Origin: Physcia stellaris
Lineage: Eukaryota > Ascomycota > Lecanoromycetes > Caliciales > Physciaceae
Assembly (NCBI GenBank): GCA_018902385.1
Contig: JABSSW010000059.1
Location: 62,001 to 126,000 of the forward strand
DNA length: 64,000 nt
Reading direction: 5' to 3'
Position numbers and translations under genes: made by a program. This document shows, piece after piece, positions 35,405 to 49,190 of the stretch. The notes under the pieces are model-generated. The model was not told where the DNA came from and ran no database searches. It saw only the letters and a program-made list of their open reading frames with translations. Position 1 is the first letter of the stretch. Each line of letters opens with the position of its first letter.

Positions 35405-36847
35405 TCAACCCAAAACAGAGGTGATATCCATGCAACGAGGCACGTGGCCGATCAGATCCCATCCATAAGTCCGTCCCTCCAAGCTGGTTGGAAACCTACA
35501 AAGGCAGTCGGCTCCGCAGTCGTTGTAGTTAGAGCAGATGTTGCCGCATTTTTTACCCTGATCCCAATTTTCGATAGGAGGTGGGTTGGCGGAACCAAGG
35601 TCAAGAGTCTCTAGTGCTTTTGGCAGTGGCCCCAGAACCTCCAATGGCCATGGAGCCGTACATGTTGCAGGCTTATCTGGCGTGGCAGCACACTGGTTCG
35701 ACGGATTATTCGCTCCTCTGGAGCTCGTCCTTGTCTTTCCTTTCGAGTCAGTCGAAGATCCCAAAGGCCATTGGTTTCCTTTGGAAATGTGCAAGTCGGG
35801 GAATTTGGCGATCAGAAACTCCCAAATCCGCACTTGAGGGTCTACATAGTTTTTCAGCTTGGTTCTGTTCTCGCAAAGACAAGTTTTCCAGCAATGAAAG
35901 CGAATAGCTGCCGAGAATAAGAAAGCACCGCCGTTCTGTCCACCCCATGTCCATGATAGCCGAGGCGTCTGGTCATCGGCGAAAGAAATGAGTCGCTCGA
36001 TATCGCTGGAGGAAGGACTTAAGCGCCAACAAAAAGCACCAGCGTTCGCAGCTGGATTGCCACCTGCTAATTGAGTAGCACAGAGTTCTTGATTATCGGC
36101 AAAGTCATTTCGGTCGAATCCATCCGGTAGGGGGAAATCAGGTAACGGTCCCTGGCACCGAATGCCGTTGCCTGGTGTGATGCCTATGTCCGTGCCTTTG
36201 TATAATAAGTCTAACGGTCCTGTTATACCATATACGTGTGTAGATAGGTACGGCCGTCCGCTTCGCACCCTCTGTCTCCGGTCTAAAGCTATAACCAGAT
36301 TGGCGTGGGTGCCTACTGTACGCACAACTGTCTTCCGTGTCTCTGCGACCGAGTTTGGCTGTTGATGGGGATCCTGAAGACCATGGTTGCAAAAGCATCG
36401 ATTGCGACACTCGAGGATGGACCGTAATAATCCTACATCTTTGCCTAATCCCGCGAAGAAAACATCGCCCTCATGGCAGTATCCGTCAAAATTGGGGAAG
36501 CTGGCTTTTCCGCCGTAGGTCGGATGTGCACAGAGTTCTTGCATTGATCGCCCATCGTAGATTGGCCTTGCCAGGTTCCGTCTCCCTGTAAAATCCAGAT
36601 TCCATCCTATGTCCGTGTGAGAACCAAGGCACGTAATATTCCTCGTAGCATTGAAAACCAGTAGGTCTTGTTCCGTTGGCATGTCAGTGGGATCTGGTGC
36701 AGGATTGATCGAAATCAATGGATTGATCGGAAACGGAATCACACATTCGCCAATGTTGATAAGTGTGCAGAAATAGAGTAAGTGAGCGATGATGACGATA
36801 CAGGACCATTGCTTGCTCCCGATGCCACCTGATAGATTGTGAGACAT
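35405..36847 (-). CDS. cysteine-rich secreted protein of unknown function
   Basis: A single open frame of 480 residues from the ATG at 36847. After a short polar start comes a hydrophobic helix (residues about 14-33, core SCIVIIAHLLYFCTLI) that should act as a signal peptide or anchor. The mature part is rich in cysteine and proline. It contains NATRNITC (glycosylation sites), ARPIYDGRSMQELCAHPTYG, SILECRNRCFCNHG, AFCWRLSPSSSDIERLI, HCWKTCLCENRT and near the end CGNICSNYNDCGADCLCRF, a knottin-like cysteine spacing. There are no catalytic motifs I know. It is probably extracellular. The frame is open upstream to 37036 inside the AT-rich tandem repeat, so the first codons lie in repeat copy A (36821-37680). 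The gene body has normal base composition and ends exactly where the mutated block begins. Confidence 0.7.
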   Translation of the reverse strand: MSHNLSGGIGSKQWSCIVIIAHLLYFCTLINIGECVIPFPINPLISINPAPDPTDMPTEQDLLVFNATRNITCLGSHTDIGWNLDFTGRRNLARPIYDGRSMQELCAHPTYGGKASFPNFDGYCHEGDVFFAGLGKDVGLLRSILECRNRCFCNHGLQDPHQQPNSVAETRKTVVRTVGTHANLVIALDRRQRVRSGRPYLSTHVYGITGPLDLLYKGTDIGITPGNGIRCQGPLPDFPLPDGFDRNDFADNQELCATQLAGGNPAANAGAFCWRLSPSSSDIERLISFADDQTPRLSWTWGGQNGGAFLFSAAIRFHCWKTCLCENRTKLKNYVDPQVRIWEFLIAKFPDLHISKGNQWPLGSSTDSKGKTRTSSRGANNPSNQCAATPDKPATCTAPWPLEVLGPLPKALETLDLGSANPPPIENWDQGKKCGNICSNYNDCGADCLCRFPTSLEGRTYGWDLIGHVPRCMDITSVLG

Positions 36848-37679
36848 TACGAACGAAATGAACAAATCACCAAATATGCACCTACAGAATCCGAAATCAT
36901 CACTTTTTATTACTTGTCGATTCGCCTGTCGCTTGTAAGAGTATATATGAATTTCGACAAGCGATTCGTTGTTTTTCATCAGCGCGTATAAATTGATTCG
37001 TACAAGTTTGTTGAGATTTAATATCATTGACATCATTCGAGCTATTTTTTTGATCGTGATTCATAATCGATAAAACGTGTTTTTTCAAAAATTCGATAAA
37101 TTGAATTTTTTATCATTTTGAAAATCGACACAAAAAAAATCAAAAATCATATCAAACGCATTGATCGATAAATTTTCATCATTTTCAAACAATCAATCAA
37201 TCATTTTAATCATTCGCGAATTTTAAACTTGTCGAATCATCATGTTATTGATGTAATTCAAAATTCAATATTCATGAAATTTTTCGCGTCATGCAAAATT
37301 ATGCATACAAACAAAACAAATTTATCAAAAAATAATGATTTTTCGAATTTGCATGTAAAAGATATTTCGACGTCATCAAACGTGATATTTTTTGAAAAAA
37401 TCGTTTCTTTTTTGAAAATGCGATGCATTTATGATATTATTTCATTCATTTTTTTCAATATTTCATTGATTATTTTCAAGATTCGCAATAATACAAATCG
37501 TGCAAAATCGACTTTGCATCACATCAATTACTAAAAAAAATTTTACACGATGCGAAAATCGATCGAAATCACATCAATTGTTGACATTATTAATGAAATG
37601 ACAAATTTTGATGTTTTTATTTCAATTATATCTCGTCGATCGTTTTTTTGATGTTTTCGTTCGATTATATCACGTTCTC
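36821..37679. repeat. tandem duplication, copy A (859-bp unit)
   Basis: Begins GATGCCACCTGATAGATTGT and is followed directly by copy B at an offset of 859 bases. Its first 260 bases, next to the secreted-protein gene, retain most C before C/T; further right it is as AT-rich as copy B. It contains the N-terminal codons of the secreted protein on the minus strand. Confidence 0.85.
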
Positions 37680-38540
37680 GATGTCATTTGATAAATTGTG
37701 AAACATTACGAACGAAATGAACAAGTCATTAAATATGCATTTACAGAATTCGAAATTATCATTTTTTATTATTTGTTGATTCGTTTGTCGTTTGTAAAAA
37801 TATATATGAATTTCGACAAACGATTCGTTGTTTTTCATCAACGCGTATAAATTGATTCGTGCAAATTTGTTGAAATTTAATATCATTGATATCATTCGAA
37901 TTATTTTTTTGATCGTGATTCATAATCGATAAAACGTGTTTTTTCAAAAATTCGATGAATTGAATTTTTTATCATTTTGAAAATCGACACAAGAAAAATC
38001 AAAAATCATATCAAACGCATTGATCGATAAATTTTCATCATTTTTAAACAATCAATCAATCATTTTAATCATTCGCGAATTTTGAGTTTGTCGAATCATC
38101 ATGTTATTGATGTAATTCAAAATTCAATATTCATGAAATTTTTCGCGTCATGCAAAATTATGCATGCAAACAAAACAAATTCATCAAAAATAATGATTTT
38201 CGAATTTGCATGTAAAAAATATTTCGACGTCATCAAACGTGATATTTTTTGAAAAAATCGTTTTTTCTTTGAAAATGCGATGCATTTATGATATTATTTC
38301 ATTCATTTTTTTCAATATTTCATTGATTATTTTCAAGATTCGCAATGATGCAAATCGTGCAAAATCGACTTTGCATCACATTAATTACTAAAAAAAATTT
38401 TACACGATGCGAAAATCGATCGAAATCACATCAATTGTTGACATTATTAATGAAATGACAAATTTTGATATTTTCATTTCAATTATATCTCGTCGATCGT
38501 TTTTTTGATGTTTTCGTTCATTATATTACGTTTTCGATTT
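37680..38540. repeat. tandem duplication, copy B (heavily mutated)
   Basis: Begins GATGTCATTTGATAAATTGT. Over its first 300 bases it differs from copy A by 28 transitions and no transversion that I found. I count 23 of these at CpC or CpT sites (either strand), four at CpA and one at CpG. It ends at about ACGTTTTCGAT. Confidence 0.85.
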
Positions 38541-41261
38541 TCATTTCGTCTAACAGCTTGAGTAGAGCGATGAGCTTTGTATTGATGTAAATTTCGATTT
38601 TTAATCAATATTTACAGCATTTTATTCATTCAATTGTTTCGAAATTTATTGAAATTCGTTTTGACGTAATTGTATGTTTGATAAACGAAAATACACGTTT
38701 AAATTCGAAAAACATAATTGATATCGAAAACACGCTCATAATCATACGTGTAAGAATCGATAATTTTATTCGTTGATTTTTTTATCATGCAACAAGATCA
38801 ACGCGATTTTGTATGATTGATTCGTTGAAATATTGTTTCAATTCGTTTGTTGATATCATTTCACGATTCTTGATCATTCAAAACATGAATTTGAATTCGT
38901 TTTGATTTTCGAAAATTGTAATTCTTGATAATTCAACAGACGTGATATTGTAAATTTGTCACAATTTTTGCATTTTTTTTTTGATTTTTTTTATTCAACT
39001 CATCGTTCAATGTTGATCGAAATAAGTTCATTTTTGAATTGAATTCAATACGATGACGACGATATAAACGAAAATCAAATCGATGATTTTATTTCAATAT
39101 TTTTGAAACTTTTTCAGTCGATATCAATGAATGTTTTCATGAAATCGTTGTCGACGAATTTCGTGATTTCGACAACGTATTGATTCAATAAAAAGTTCAT
39201 AACAGAAAACGATCGATTGATCGTAATTTTTCGATTTTCGATGAATAAAATACACTCGTAAAACGATTTCAAGAAATTTCGTATATCATTTAACGTTCGT
39301 CAGTCAATTGAATTCAGATAATTTTTGATCAAATCGACTTTTTCGATTTGTAAAAATTGAATGATTGTTTTAATTTTCTTTTTCGCAATCGTTCAATCAA
39401 TCATTATATATCAGAAATTTCATTTGATTTGATGATTTCGTTTAGACATGATTTTTTTGCTTAATGCTTTGAATCGTTGAATGCGTTGAGAAATGCGTAT
39501 GACGTAAATCGTGATATTATGCAATTTGTTTTGTGATTCGAATTTTTTGTATTTAATCAACTTTTTTTCATTGAGATTTTCGAAAGCATTTTGTATTTTT
39601 TCGTTGTCAGAATGATCATCGAATAAAAAAATTTTGACAGAAAAATTGATAATGTGTTTCATGCATCGAAAACGATGTTGAATTGAATCGTAATGAATAT
39701 CATAAATCGTTCGCAATTTGTTCGATATGACGATCAACATCGTATCGTTATTTTCGACATTATTCATAACGAAATAATTCAAATTATTTCGAATTTCGTA
39801 TTTTTCAAGCATCGTTCAAATAATTGAAATCATATTTTTTTCATTATGCACGTCGATAATCTTTCTAAAAATCAATAGCAATGTATGAAAATTTTCTTTT
39901 TCGTCAACGAAATGAGTCACAACATCAAGAAACGCGAATTTGTTGTTTGACGTTCAGATATCGCAAATAATATGTATATCAAACGTTGTCGAATTAAATA
40001 ATTGACGCACGCGTTTTTGTTTTTCTTAATAAAACGAATGAACTCGAGCTTTGATGATATTGACAGAAAAAAAAAACATTTCGTTGGCGAATTTACTGAT
40101 GTAATGTAAAAAAATTCTGAAGTCAAAATTTTCGATTTGTTAATATATCAGTTTGTACGATTAAACGAACAAATAAAACATATTTGATTCAAAAGCACAT
40201 TGATCGAAATAATTCAACGAAAATACAAATACATAAGTTGCGCTTTGTCAAGATTGTTAATTATGTATTTCATCGTATAGCGTTTTTTTTTCAATCGTTT
40301 TTTTTCAGAAATTCGAGCAAAAACGATTTGAATTTTGTCATCGTAAATTGCAATGCGCGCGACATTGCGATCGATCAAATCGACTTTATGCTTGATTCGC
40401 AAATGATTTCGTGATATTTTGATTTTTTCATTCGTTTTGTAAAATGTCGTGCAATATTTGCATTTAAATTATTTTTTTTCAAACTCAAGCACAATATTCA
40501 TGTTTTCGTAAATGTTTGACGATTTCGAACGGGCCGCAAAAACAACAGACGAAGCTCGAAAAAATTCTGACGATGTGAAATTCGAACGAGAAAATACGAA
40601 CGAAAATAACATGTTCAAATCATCAAGCAATTGCTCGTTTTCGTCGTTTTCGTGAGAATTGACGTTTGAAAACGGTTGAAAGACTTTCGAGATCAAATTG
40701 ATTTTGATACGTTGTCGTTTTGCAAACCTAAAAGGATTTGACGGCATTACAGATCGTCGTTGCGAAAAATGACGCGTTTTCAACGCAATTGAAATATTTG
40801 AAATCGTGTTCATGAGAACAGTGAATTTGCGAGATTTTGAGATCGATTTGATCATCAGTCTAATTCAAAGAGTTTTTTGATCGATTGTAGAGTTTGTGAA
40901 AACAACAAATAATTCGAAATCTGAATTAATGTTCATATTGAGATGTATTAATGACGTTGTTTGAATATAAAAATATAATGCAAATAATGTAACACTTGAA
41001 ATGTGTTACAATTGTTTGTCGATTGAAAATTTTTTTACGTTCGAATATGCGAATCGTTTTTCAATACAAATTTATTGTTTTTGACAACATGTAAAATACG
41101 TCAATAAATAATAATTTATTGCAACATCATTATACAAAAATGATATTTTGTTCGCGTTAATAATTTTTTCGTTATTTATCATTCAGATTTGATATTTTTA
41201 ACAATTCACAATTCTGAATATATGTTTAAAATTGAAAAAATATTTTTACGATTTACATTAA

Positions 41262-41405
41262 TAGTGCAAACATCGAAAATTCGTTCAAATTAAACATGAA
41301 TGTTAATGCAAAAATGACGAAATGAAAAAAACTTGAAAAAGTTGATTTTTTAATTAAATAGAAAATCAATGTTTCATTTATTTCATTTTTCATTTTTCGT
41401 TTTTT
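41262..41405 (+). repeat. terminal-repeat segment A1 (matches 61625-61760)
   Basis: ACATTAAT, then a short insertion and ATTCGTTCAAA, followed by AAACATGAATGTTAATGCAA, AAATGACGAAATG and AAATCAATGTTTCATTTATT. These match, in the same orientation, the segment between the two direct repeats at the right end of the AT-rich block. It may mark the left end of the same retroelement or of another copy. Confidence 0.6.
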
Positions 41406-44400
41406 CTTTTGCAAATATTTGCAAAAGTCAATTGTAAAAATTCTTACATTAATTTTTGATGTAACATATTTCAATTTTTCGATTTTCGCACACTTTTTGA
41501 TGTAATATTTCGTTCGACTTAATTAAAATTCGATTTTATTGTTTTTTCGTCGTCGCAATATGAACATCAAATTCAATTTCGTTTTAAACAAAAACAATGT
41601 CGTTGTCGTCAAGAAAAACAATGACAACGATGCATTCAAATTCAAACAAATTGTTCGCAAACGAATCACATTCGAAATAGAAAATCGTATTCGAATTAAC
41701 AAAAATACACGTTTTCGTTTTATTTCGAAACGTTTGCTTTTTCAAAAATTTCGTCGAAAAAAAGTTTTTTCGACGCATCGATTTGCGAATCAAAATTTGT
41801 TTTGTTTGATATTCGAACGCTCAAAATCGATTCGAAATTATCGAATATTCTCAACGCATGTTCGCGAAACTCGATTATTTATTCGTTTTTCGATATGAAA
41901 AATTTACAAATAAAAATATTTTTTTTAACATCAAATTTATACAGAAACAAAATGTCATTTATTTAGTAATTTAAACAATTTCGTTTTTTTTTTTTATCTG
42001 TCGATACAATCGTTTTTTTTACGACATTTTCGTTTTTTTCAAAATCGATGTCATTGATTGATTTTTTTTTGTTGTCGTTTTATATTGTTTCGCGAATTTC
42101 ATGTCGTTATTCATGTAATTTCTATCGTACAATTTCTGAAATTGATTTCAATCGATCATATTGTTGATATAATCAATGTCGTCGATGTTTTTTGTTCTCG
42201 AAATTACATGAACATTTCGAATTAATGATGACAAAACGTAAAATCGTCGATTTTTAAAAATCGTCGATTAATTTCAATCGTTTGATGTTATTTTTTTTAT
42301 TTTCATTATATCGTGAATTGAATTAATTTGAATTTTATTACGTATTCGTAACAATAAAATCAACGTTTCAATGTATTTCGTCGATTCAAAATTGTTTCGA
42401 AAATTTCGCGAATTTTTAATAATCAAAATCAAATTTAAACGATTTATCATTTTTTCATTCAATAAATAAAATTCGTCGTTTCGCATAAAATTGTTTGATT
42501 CGTGTTTTTGAATTCATACAAAATCGCATCAACGTTCGTTTATTTTTTGTCAATCGAAAATACATCGAAATATTTTTTCGATAAAATGATGCATATTTTT
42601 GAAATTTTTTTTCAATTTGTTTCACATTTTCAAATTTTCATGCATTTGTACAAAACATTGAATCATTCAATCAACATTGTTTTTCAATGTATAATTAAAT
42701 TTTCGAATCATTTTCGTGAAAACATTTTCGATCGAATCGATCATTTTTTTTTTCGTTTTTTTTTGTTTTATGAACACGATTAATATTTGCAACATATCAA
42801 ACACGTCGATTTTTTTCGTTGTTATTGACGTTCAACATCAATTTTTTGAAATTACATTTTTGACGTCGTAAATGTTGCAATTCAATTTTTGAACGCGATC
42901 ATTTCAAATTTTCAATGTTTTTCGTTTTTGTGATTCGATTGATTTTTAACGTTTTATCAATTTCGTTTTCGTTTTGTTGTCAATTTTTGATATATCGTTT
43001 CATATTTTTTATTGCGAATACGTTCAATTTTCGAATATCATGTTCAAATATTTGCGTTTCGAAATTTCGTCGTTTATTGATACGTTGAAAATTTTTTTTC
43101 AAATGATTTATGTGATTTTGTTCGTCAATGTCGATGTTTAAAAAAATTAAAATTTCGAATTTTTTGATGAAATGAATATAATGCACGAAATTGTGCATTT
43201 TGAATTGATTGAATTGATTATTTGCATGATATAATCGCAAAACATTTTTGATCGTGTCAAAAAATTTTAAATAATAATTTATTTGTCGCAGCGTTTTTTT
43301 TGTGTGCGAATACGATTTCGTTATTTGATAAAAATTGATCATAATTTTGATACAAAACAATATTTTTGATTTCGTTTTTTTGAAAAACGACGTCATCGTC
43401 GATAACATTTGACGCAATATTTGTTTATGTTGTAATTTTTGTCATTTATTCATTTTTGTGAAATGTTTAAATTCATTCAATTTTGTATAAAACGAAACGC
43501 GACGATATGTTTTGTTCAATTGCACAAAAATTTCGTTTTTCGTCGTGCAATTTGCAATCATTGCTTTTTTCATTCATTCATTGAAATAGATGTTCGCGAT
43601 GTTTTTTAACATTTGATGTAACAAATCAAAAAACATTTTTTCATGTACATTGAATAGATGATGTTTTTATGCAAAATTTCGAACTGATTTGACGTATTCG
43701 TGTTTTTTTTTATTTTTTTTATTTCATCGCTCGATGCGTTGTTTTTTGATTTGTCGTTTGATTTTTTCGTGAATTCGAATGTTTCAAAATTTTTGTAAAT
43801 TTTCAAATTCTGATTTTGAAACATAACAAATAAAACAATGTTGTTCATTTTTTACATCAATGATCAATATTTGTTCGAAATAATCGACGAAAATGTCAAT
43901 TAATATCGAATGACATTATCGCAATTTGTCGTTAACACATAATATTTTCAATTCATTTTTGACATATTTTTTCAAAATTATGAAATGTTATTAGCGAAAA
44001 TACATCGAACGTTTCGAATACGAAAAATTTACGTTTCAACATGATTTTCATTGATTCGTGATAAAATTCGTTTTTCACAAAATCTTTCGAATTGTTTGTT
44101 TTTTTGAATATTGATATCAAGTTCAAAAACAACACGTTGAAACGTTCTCGCTGTTTTCGAATGATTTTATTCAAGTTGTCAATGTTTATATATATTGATT
44201 ATAATTTTTGTTTTTCGCAAATCGTCGTCAATGTCGTTTCGTCGATTCATAAACAAATAAATATCACGATCGATTTTTCATTCAATTGTTTTTGAATTCG
44301 TCATCATCAATCGTCGATATGCATTTTCGTTCAGATTTTTTTATTATCGTTTGTGACATCGAACTCATTAAGATTGTGTGTAATATATCGTCGTTCTGAA

Positions 44401-45594
44401 ACATATGTTAAATTGTTCACGAATTTCTTGAATTTCATGAGAAATTTGATCATTTTAATGATGTTTTTATAATAAAATTTGTATTTGTTAATCGCAACAT
44501 CACGTGCGTTAACAATCGTTTTCAATTTTTTTTCGAATCATTCGTCGTCGAAAATTTCAATTTTCATTCGTTCAAATTTATTCAATCACTTTTCGTCATT
44601 TTTGAAAAATATATGTTGTCACAAAAATTTTAATTTGAAATTGTCAAAAAAATTATTCACAACTTTTTTCGTTACACGAATATTGAATAAATATTTTGCG
44701 AAAACGAAATCGATTTCGATTTGAAAAAAATGATAAATGACGACGTAATGTTCATTAAAATTTCTGAATTTTTGAGTTATGTCGATATTGACATACGATA
44801 TTTCAACTTTTTTGTCAATGATTTGTTCGTATGTTATTGTTTTGTTTCAACGATTTTTCGTTTCATGATCATTTTCATACAATTTCGATACATTGTTGAC
44901 GTTTGTCGAAATCTGATTTTCATTTATATTTTTCGAAATTTGTTTTCGCGTCAATTTTTAAAGTTGTTTTAACATCGATGCGAATACAATTGATTTTTTT
45001 GTAAATTTCAACATTTTTTTGCGTGATTGAATCGTCGCGATCGCGTCATAAATTTCACGACAAAATTTGACGTGTTTTAATCATAATTTAGATTTCGACG
45101 CGACAAAAATACAATTGTTACATCGTCAATCATTCATTTTTTTCAGTCGTATCTGTGTTTTTGTCGAAAATATCGTGATGTTTTGTTGATGATTATCGTA
45201 CACAACAAAATTTTTCGATTATTAGATTTTTGCGTCGTTTCGCAAAAAACAATACAAAAAAAATCGAAATCGAACGATCAAATATCAAACAAACAATAAT
45301 ACACGAATTTCTGAAAACACGCGTGTTCGAATCAGCAATGACATTGACAATTCGAATAAAATATATAAACGAATTTGCGTGTGTGTTCGATTTGATATTT
45401 TCTGTTATATCAATGCAAACAATAATTTTCATTGAATCATTTATTCAATGTTTATTGCGTGAATGAATCGACAAATGATCATGCGAATCACGATAAATAT
45501 TGTTGTTGATTTTCACGCGATTGCGTTAATTGTCGAATTGCAAATTTTCGAAATCAATTTGAAAAAATTAATCGATTCGAATTCATTCAAACAC

Positions 45595-47405
45595 ATCACA
45601 ATTCGAAACGACAACATTTGTTTTTGAATTTGTTCGTCATTTCGATATCGAAATTTGACGAACGAATTGATTTGTGATGTTGACGATACGAATGATTAAA
45701 TTGACAAAAAACAAAAAATGAAAAATAATCGAAAAAATCGAAAATTGTCGTTTTGCTGATTTCGTGATAATGTTTGTATGAATAAATGAATAAATTGCGA
45801 AATCAAAATTTTGTCAAATTCGAATCAATGAAATCGATCGACATGTTTCATGTATTGAAATTCGTTTCAATTATTTATGCAAAATAATAAACATGTGAAA
45901 AAAATAAATACAAACAAAAAAATTTGAAAAATAATAATTCATTTCGAAATTCATTTTTCACATCAAATTTTTTTTCATCGTTTCGAAATTGAATTTTTTG
46001 AAAAAAATCACAATCATTGCGATCATATCGTGTTGATACAAAAAATTTTCGTTTTCGTAATATGTTTTGATTTCGATCACGTAATTTTGAAAAAAAAAAA
46101 ACGCGTTCGTTCAAAAACAAAAATTTTTTGATTAAATATAAAAAATTTCGAACAATCATTCACGATTGCATTCAATCGTGTTTATTCGTCATTTCGTTTT
46201 TTATCGCAATTCGTTGAATTGATATGTCGTTTTCAATTTGTAATTCAATCGTTTTGATTAAACGATTGACATGTTTTCGCGCGACATTTTACAATGTTTT
46301 TTTTGTTATTTGAAAATCGTGAATTTCGCGTTCGAATGAATTCATAAAAAACAAATCAAAAAAAATCAAAATTGCTTTTGAGCAAATTCATTCGATTTCG
46401 AAAACGCGACAAAAATGACAAATGTTCATTATCAATTTGTCGTTCGACGCGATCAAATTCATTCACGTTCGTAACGTATGCGATTGTTTTTTAGACGAAA
46501 CGATTAATAAAATTCGTTGAACGATCATCAAATCGAACAAAAAAAAAATTGAACAATTGAAAACGAATTTGTTCTCGACAATTTTGCGAATTACAAAAAA
46601 TTTCAATCAAAATGATTTTGATTTCAAACGACAACGTAAATTTAACGAAACGATCGAAAATTATGTTCAACATAATTCGCATTGCATTCATTAAAATCAA
46701 CTCGACAAAAATGTCTCGAAATTGAATCACATTTTTCACGATTTCAACGATGTTTTCTGTGTCACATTCGATGTCAAAATACATTTCGACGAAATGAATG
46801 AAAAACAACGAAACAGCGAATAAATCGACAATAAATACATGATCAAACATGAAAATGTCGTAAAATTTATTGACATGTTAAACATAAACGACATTCAAAA
46901 ATTCGACGATCGTATAAATGTGTTTTTTATCATTGCGAATCATTGCGTGTTTCATTTTTATGACAATTATCGAAACGAAAACGTCGACGATTGCAAATTT
47001 AAAAATAATCAATTTGCGAAAATTATTTTGATGATATTTATAATGTCGTCGTTAATATCGTCGTTGATAAACATTTGTTTTCATCGATTAATCGAACATT
47101 TTCAAAATTTCGAAATATTGAAACTAAAAATATTTATTTCGATGTTGAAAAGTCTGAAATAAAAATAATAATTGAAAAAAATAACAACAAAAATTAAATC
47201 GAAATAATTGTGTTTCAAAAACAATATTGTAAAAAAAAATCAAAAATTGATGAAATGTTACATTATCAATAAAATCGTTTATTTGAAAGTTTTTGAATTC
47301 AGAAAAAAAATTATGCTGTATGTGAAAAGATAAATAAAGAAATTGAAATGAACAAATGAAAAAAAAAAATCGACGAATTCATACGTGTCATTGTCATGAA
47401 AATGA
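45595..47405. repeat. 1.8-kb repeat array, unit 1
   Basis: Shares in order with units 2 and 3: AATCAATGAAATCGAT and CGACATGTTTCATGT, then a long minus-strand frame resembling FIVDLFAVSLFFIHFVEMYF, then AACATTTGTTTTCATCGATT. Period to unit 2 is about 1.8 kb. Origin unknown; probably a degraded transposon. Confidence 0.65.
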
Positions 47406-49190
47406 AATTCATTGCGACGACAACGCGTGTTTGTCGAATTTGTCGTTATATTCATTGCGAAATTCAACGAAAAAGTTGTCTTTTTGATGTGAATGATATG
47501 AATAAATGAACAATCAAAATCGAAATATACAATATTGTTGAAATAGTTGAAAATTGTCGTCGAACTGAATCGTAATGTTATTTATGTGAATAAAAAAATA
47601 AATTGAAAATAAAAAACAAAACATTGTCGAATACGAATCAATGAAATTTATCAACATGTTTCATGTTTTGAAAATTATCTATGCGAATTATTAAAATTGC
47701 AAAGAAAAAAATACATACAAAAAAATTCAATAAGAAATAAAAAAAGCATTTTTCATTCAAATTTTCAAATCAAATTTTTCTCATTGTTTTTTCATTGTTA
47801 CAAAATTTGAATTTTTGAAAAAAATTACAATCATCGCGATCAAATCAAACTGATGCACATAATTTTCGTTTATGTAATGAGTTTTCGTTTTCGACACGTA
47901 ATTCTGTAAAAAAAAATTGCGTTCGATCAAAAACAAATTTTTTTTGCTGAAATACAAAAAATTTCGCGCAGTCATTCACGATTTCATTCATTTTCGTTTG
48001 TTCGTAAAAATTTTTTTATTGAAAATTTTTGAAACGACATATCGTTTTCAATGAAAAAATCGATCGTTTGAATCAATCGTCGAACGTGTTCGCGCGTTTT
48101 TTTTTTATATTTTTTTTTTGCAAATTGAAATTCGTGAACGTCGATTTCGAACAAATTCAAATTTTTCAAATTTTGACGACGAAAAATCGAAATTGAACAT
48201 AATCATTCGATTTCGAAAATGCGAAAAAAATGAAAAACATTTATCATAAATTTGTCGTTTGAAACGACGAAATTCATTCATGTTTGCAAAATATGCGTTT
48301 GATTTTTGAAAAAAACATTGATTAACATTCGTTGTGCGATAATCACGTCAAATAAAAATAAAAATTCGATGAAACGCGAGCGAATAATTTGTCGACAATT
48401 TTGCGAATTGCAAATCGTTTCGATTATGAAAATTTTAATTTCTGACGACAACGAAAATTTGACGACACGAACGAAAATTATGTTTAACATGAACGTCACG
48501 ACATTCATTAAAATCAATTCGACAAAAGTGTTTCGAAAACGAATCACATTTTTCATCGTTTCAATGATCATTTTCGTGTCACATTCGAAATCAAAATAAA
48601 TTTCGAAAAAATGAATCGAAAAAAACGAAACAACGAATAAAACAACGATAAACGCATGTTCAAGCATGAAAAAATCGTATGAATGATTGACATGAAAAAA
48701 ATAAATGATATTCAAAATCGCAACGATCGTATAAATATGATCAATTTCATTTCGAATCGTTGCGTTTTTCATGATTCGAATAATTTCGAAACGAATGATT
48801 TGATTGACGAACAAACGAGAAAATATTCAATAAAAAAAGATTGCGTTCACGATAATGACGATGTACATGTTGAAAAACATTTGTTCGCATCAATTGATCG
48901 AAAATCGTTAAAATTTCAAGATATTGAAATATAGACGTTTATTTCGAAATCAAAAATTGCGTAAATCGTAACAAATGTGAAATTCTAAAAAATTGTTGCA
49001 AAAAAAATTAAACGATTGATGAAAAATAATGACGTCAATGAAATTATTTACGTTGAAAAAGATCGAACAACGTCACGATCGAAACATGAATTGAATTTTA
49101 TTTCGAAAAATGAAATACAACAATGTGAAAAAAAAATAAAAAAAAAATTCAACAAAATCGTATTCGTCATTGTTCTGAAAATAAAATTTA
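47406..49190. repeat. 1.8-kb repeat array, unit 2
   Basis: Begins near GACGACAACGCGTGTTTGTC (47415). It contains the minus-strand frame FIVVLFVVSFFSIHFFEIYF, paralogous to that in unit 1, with NSQNCR conserved in both. It is followed directly by unit 3, which starts with the same 20-mer at 49195. Confidence 0.7.
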
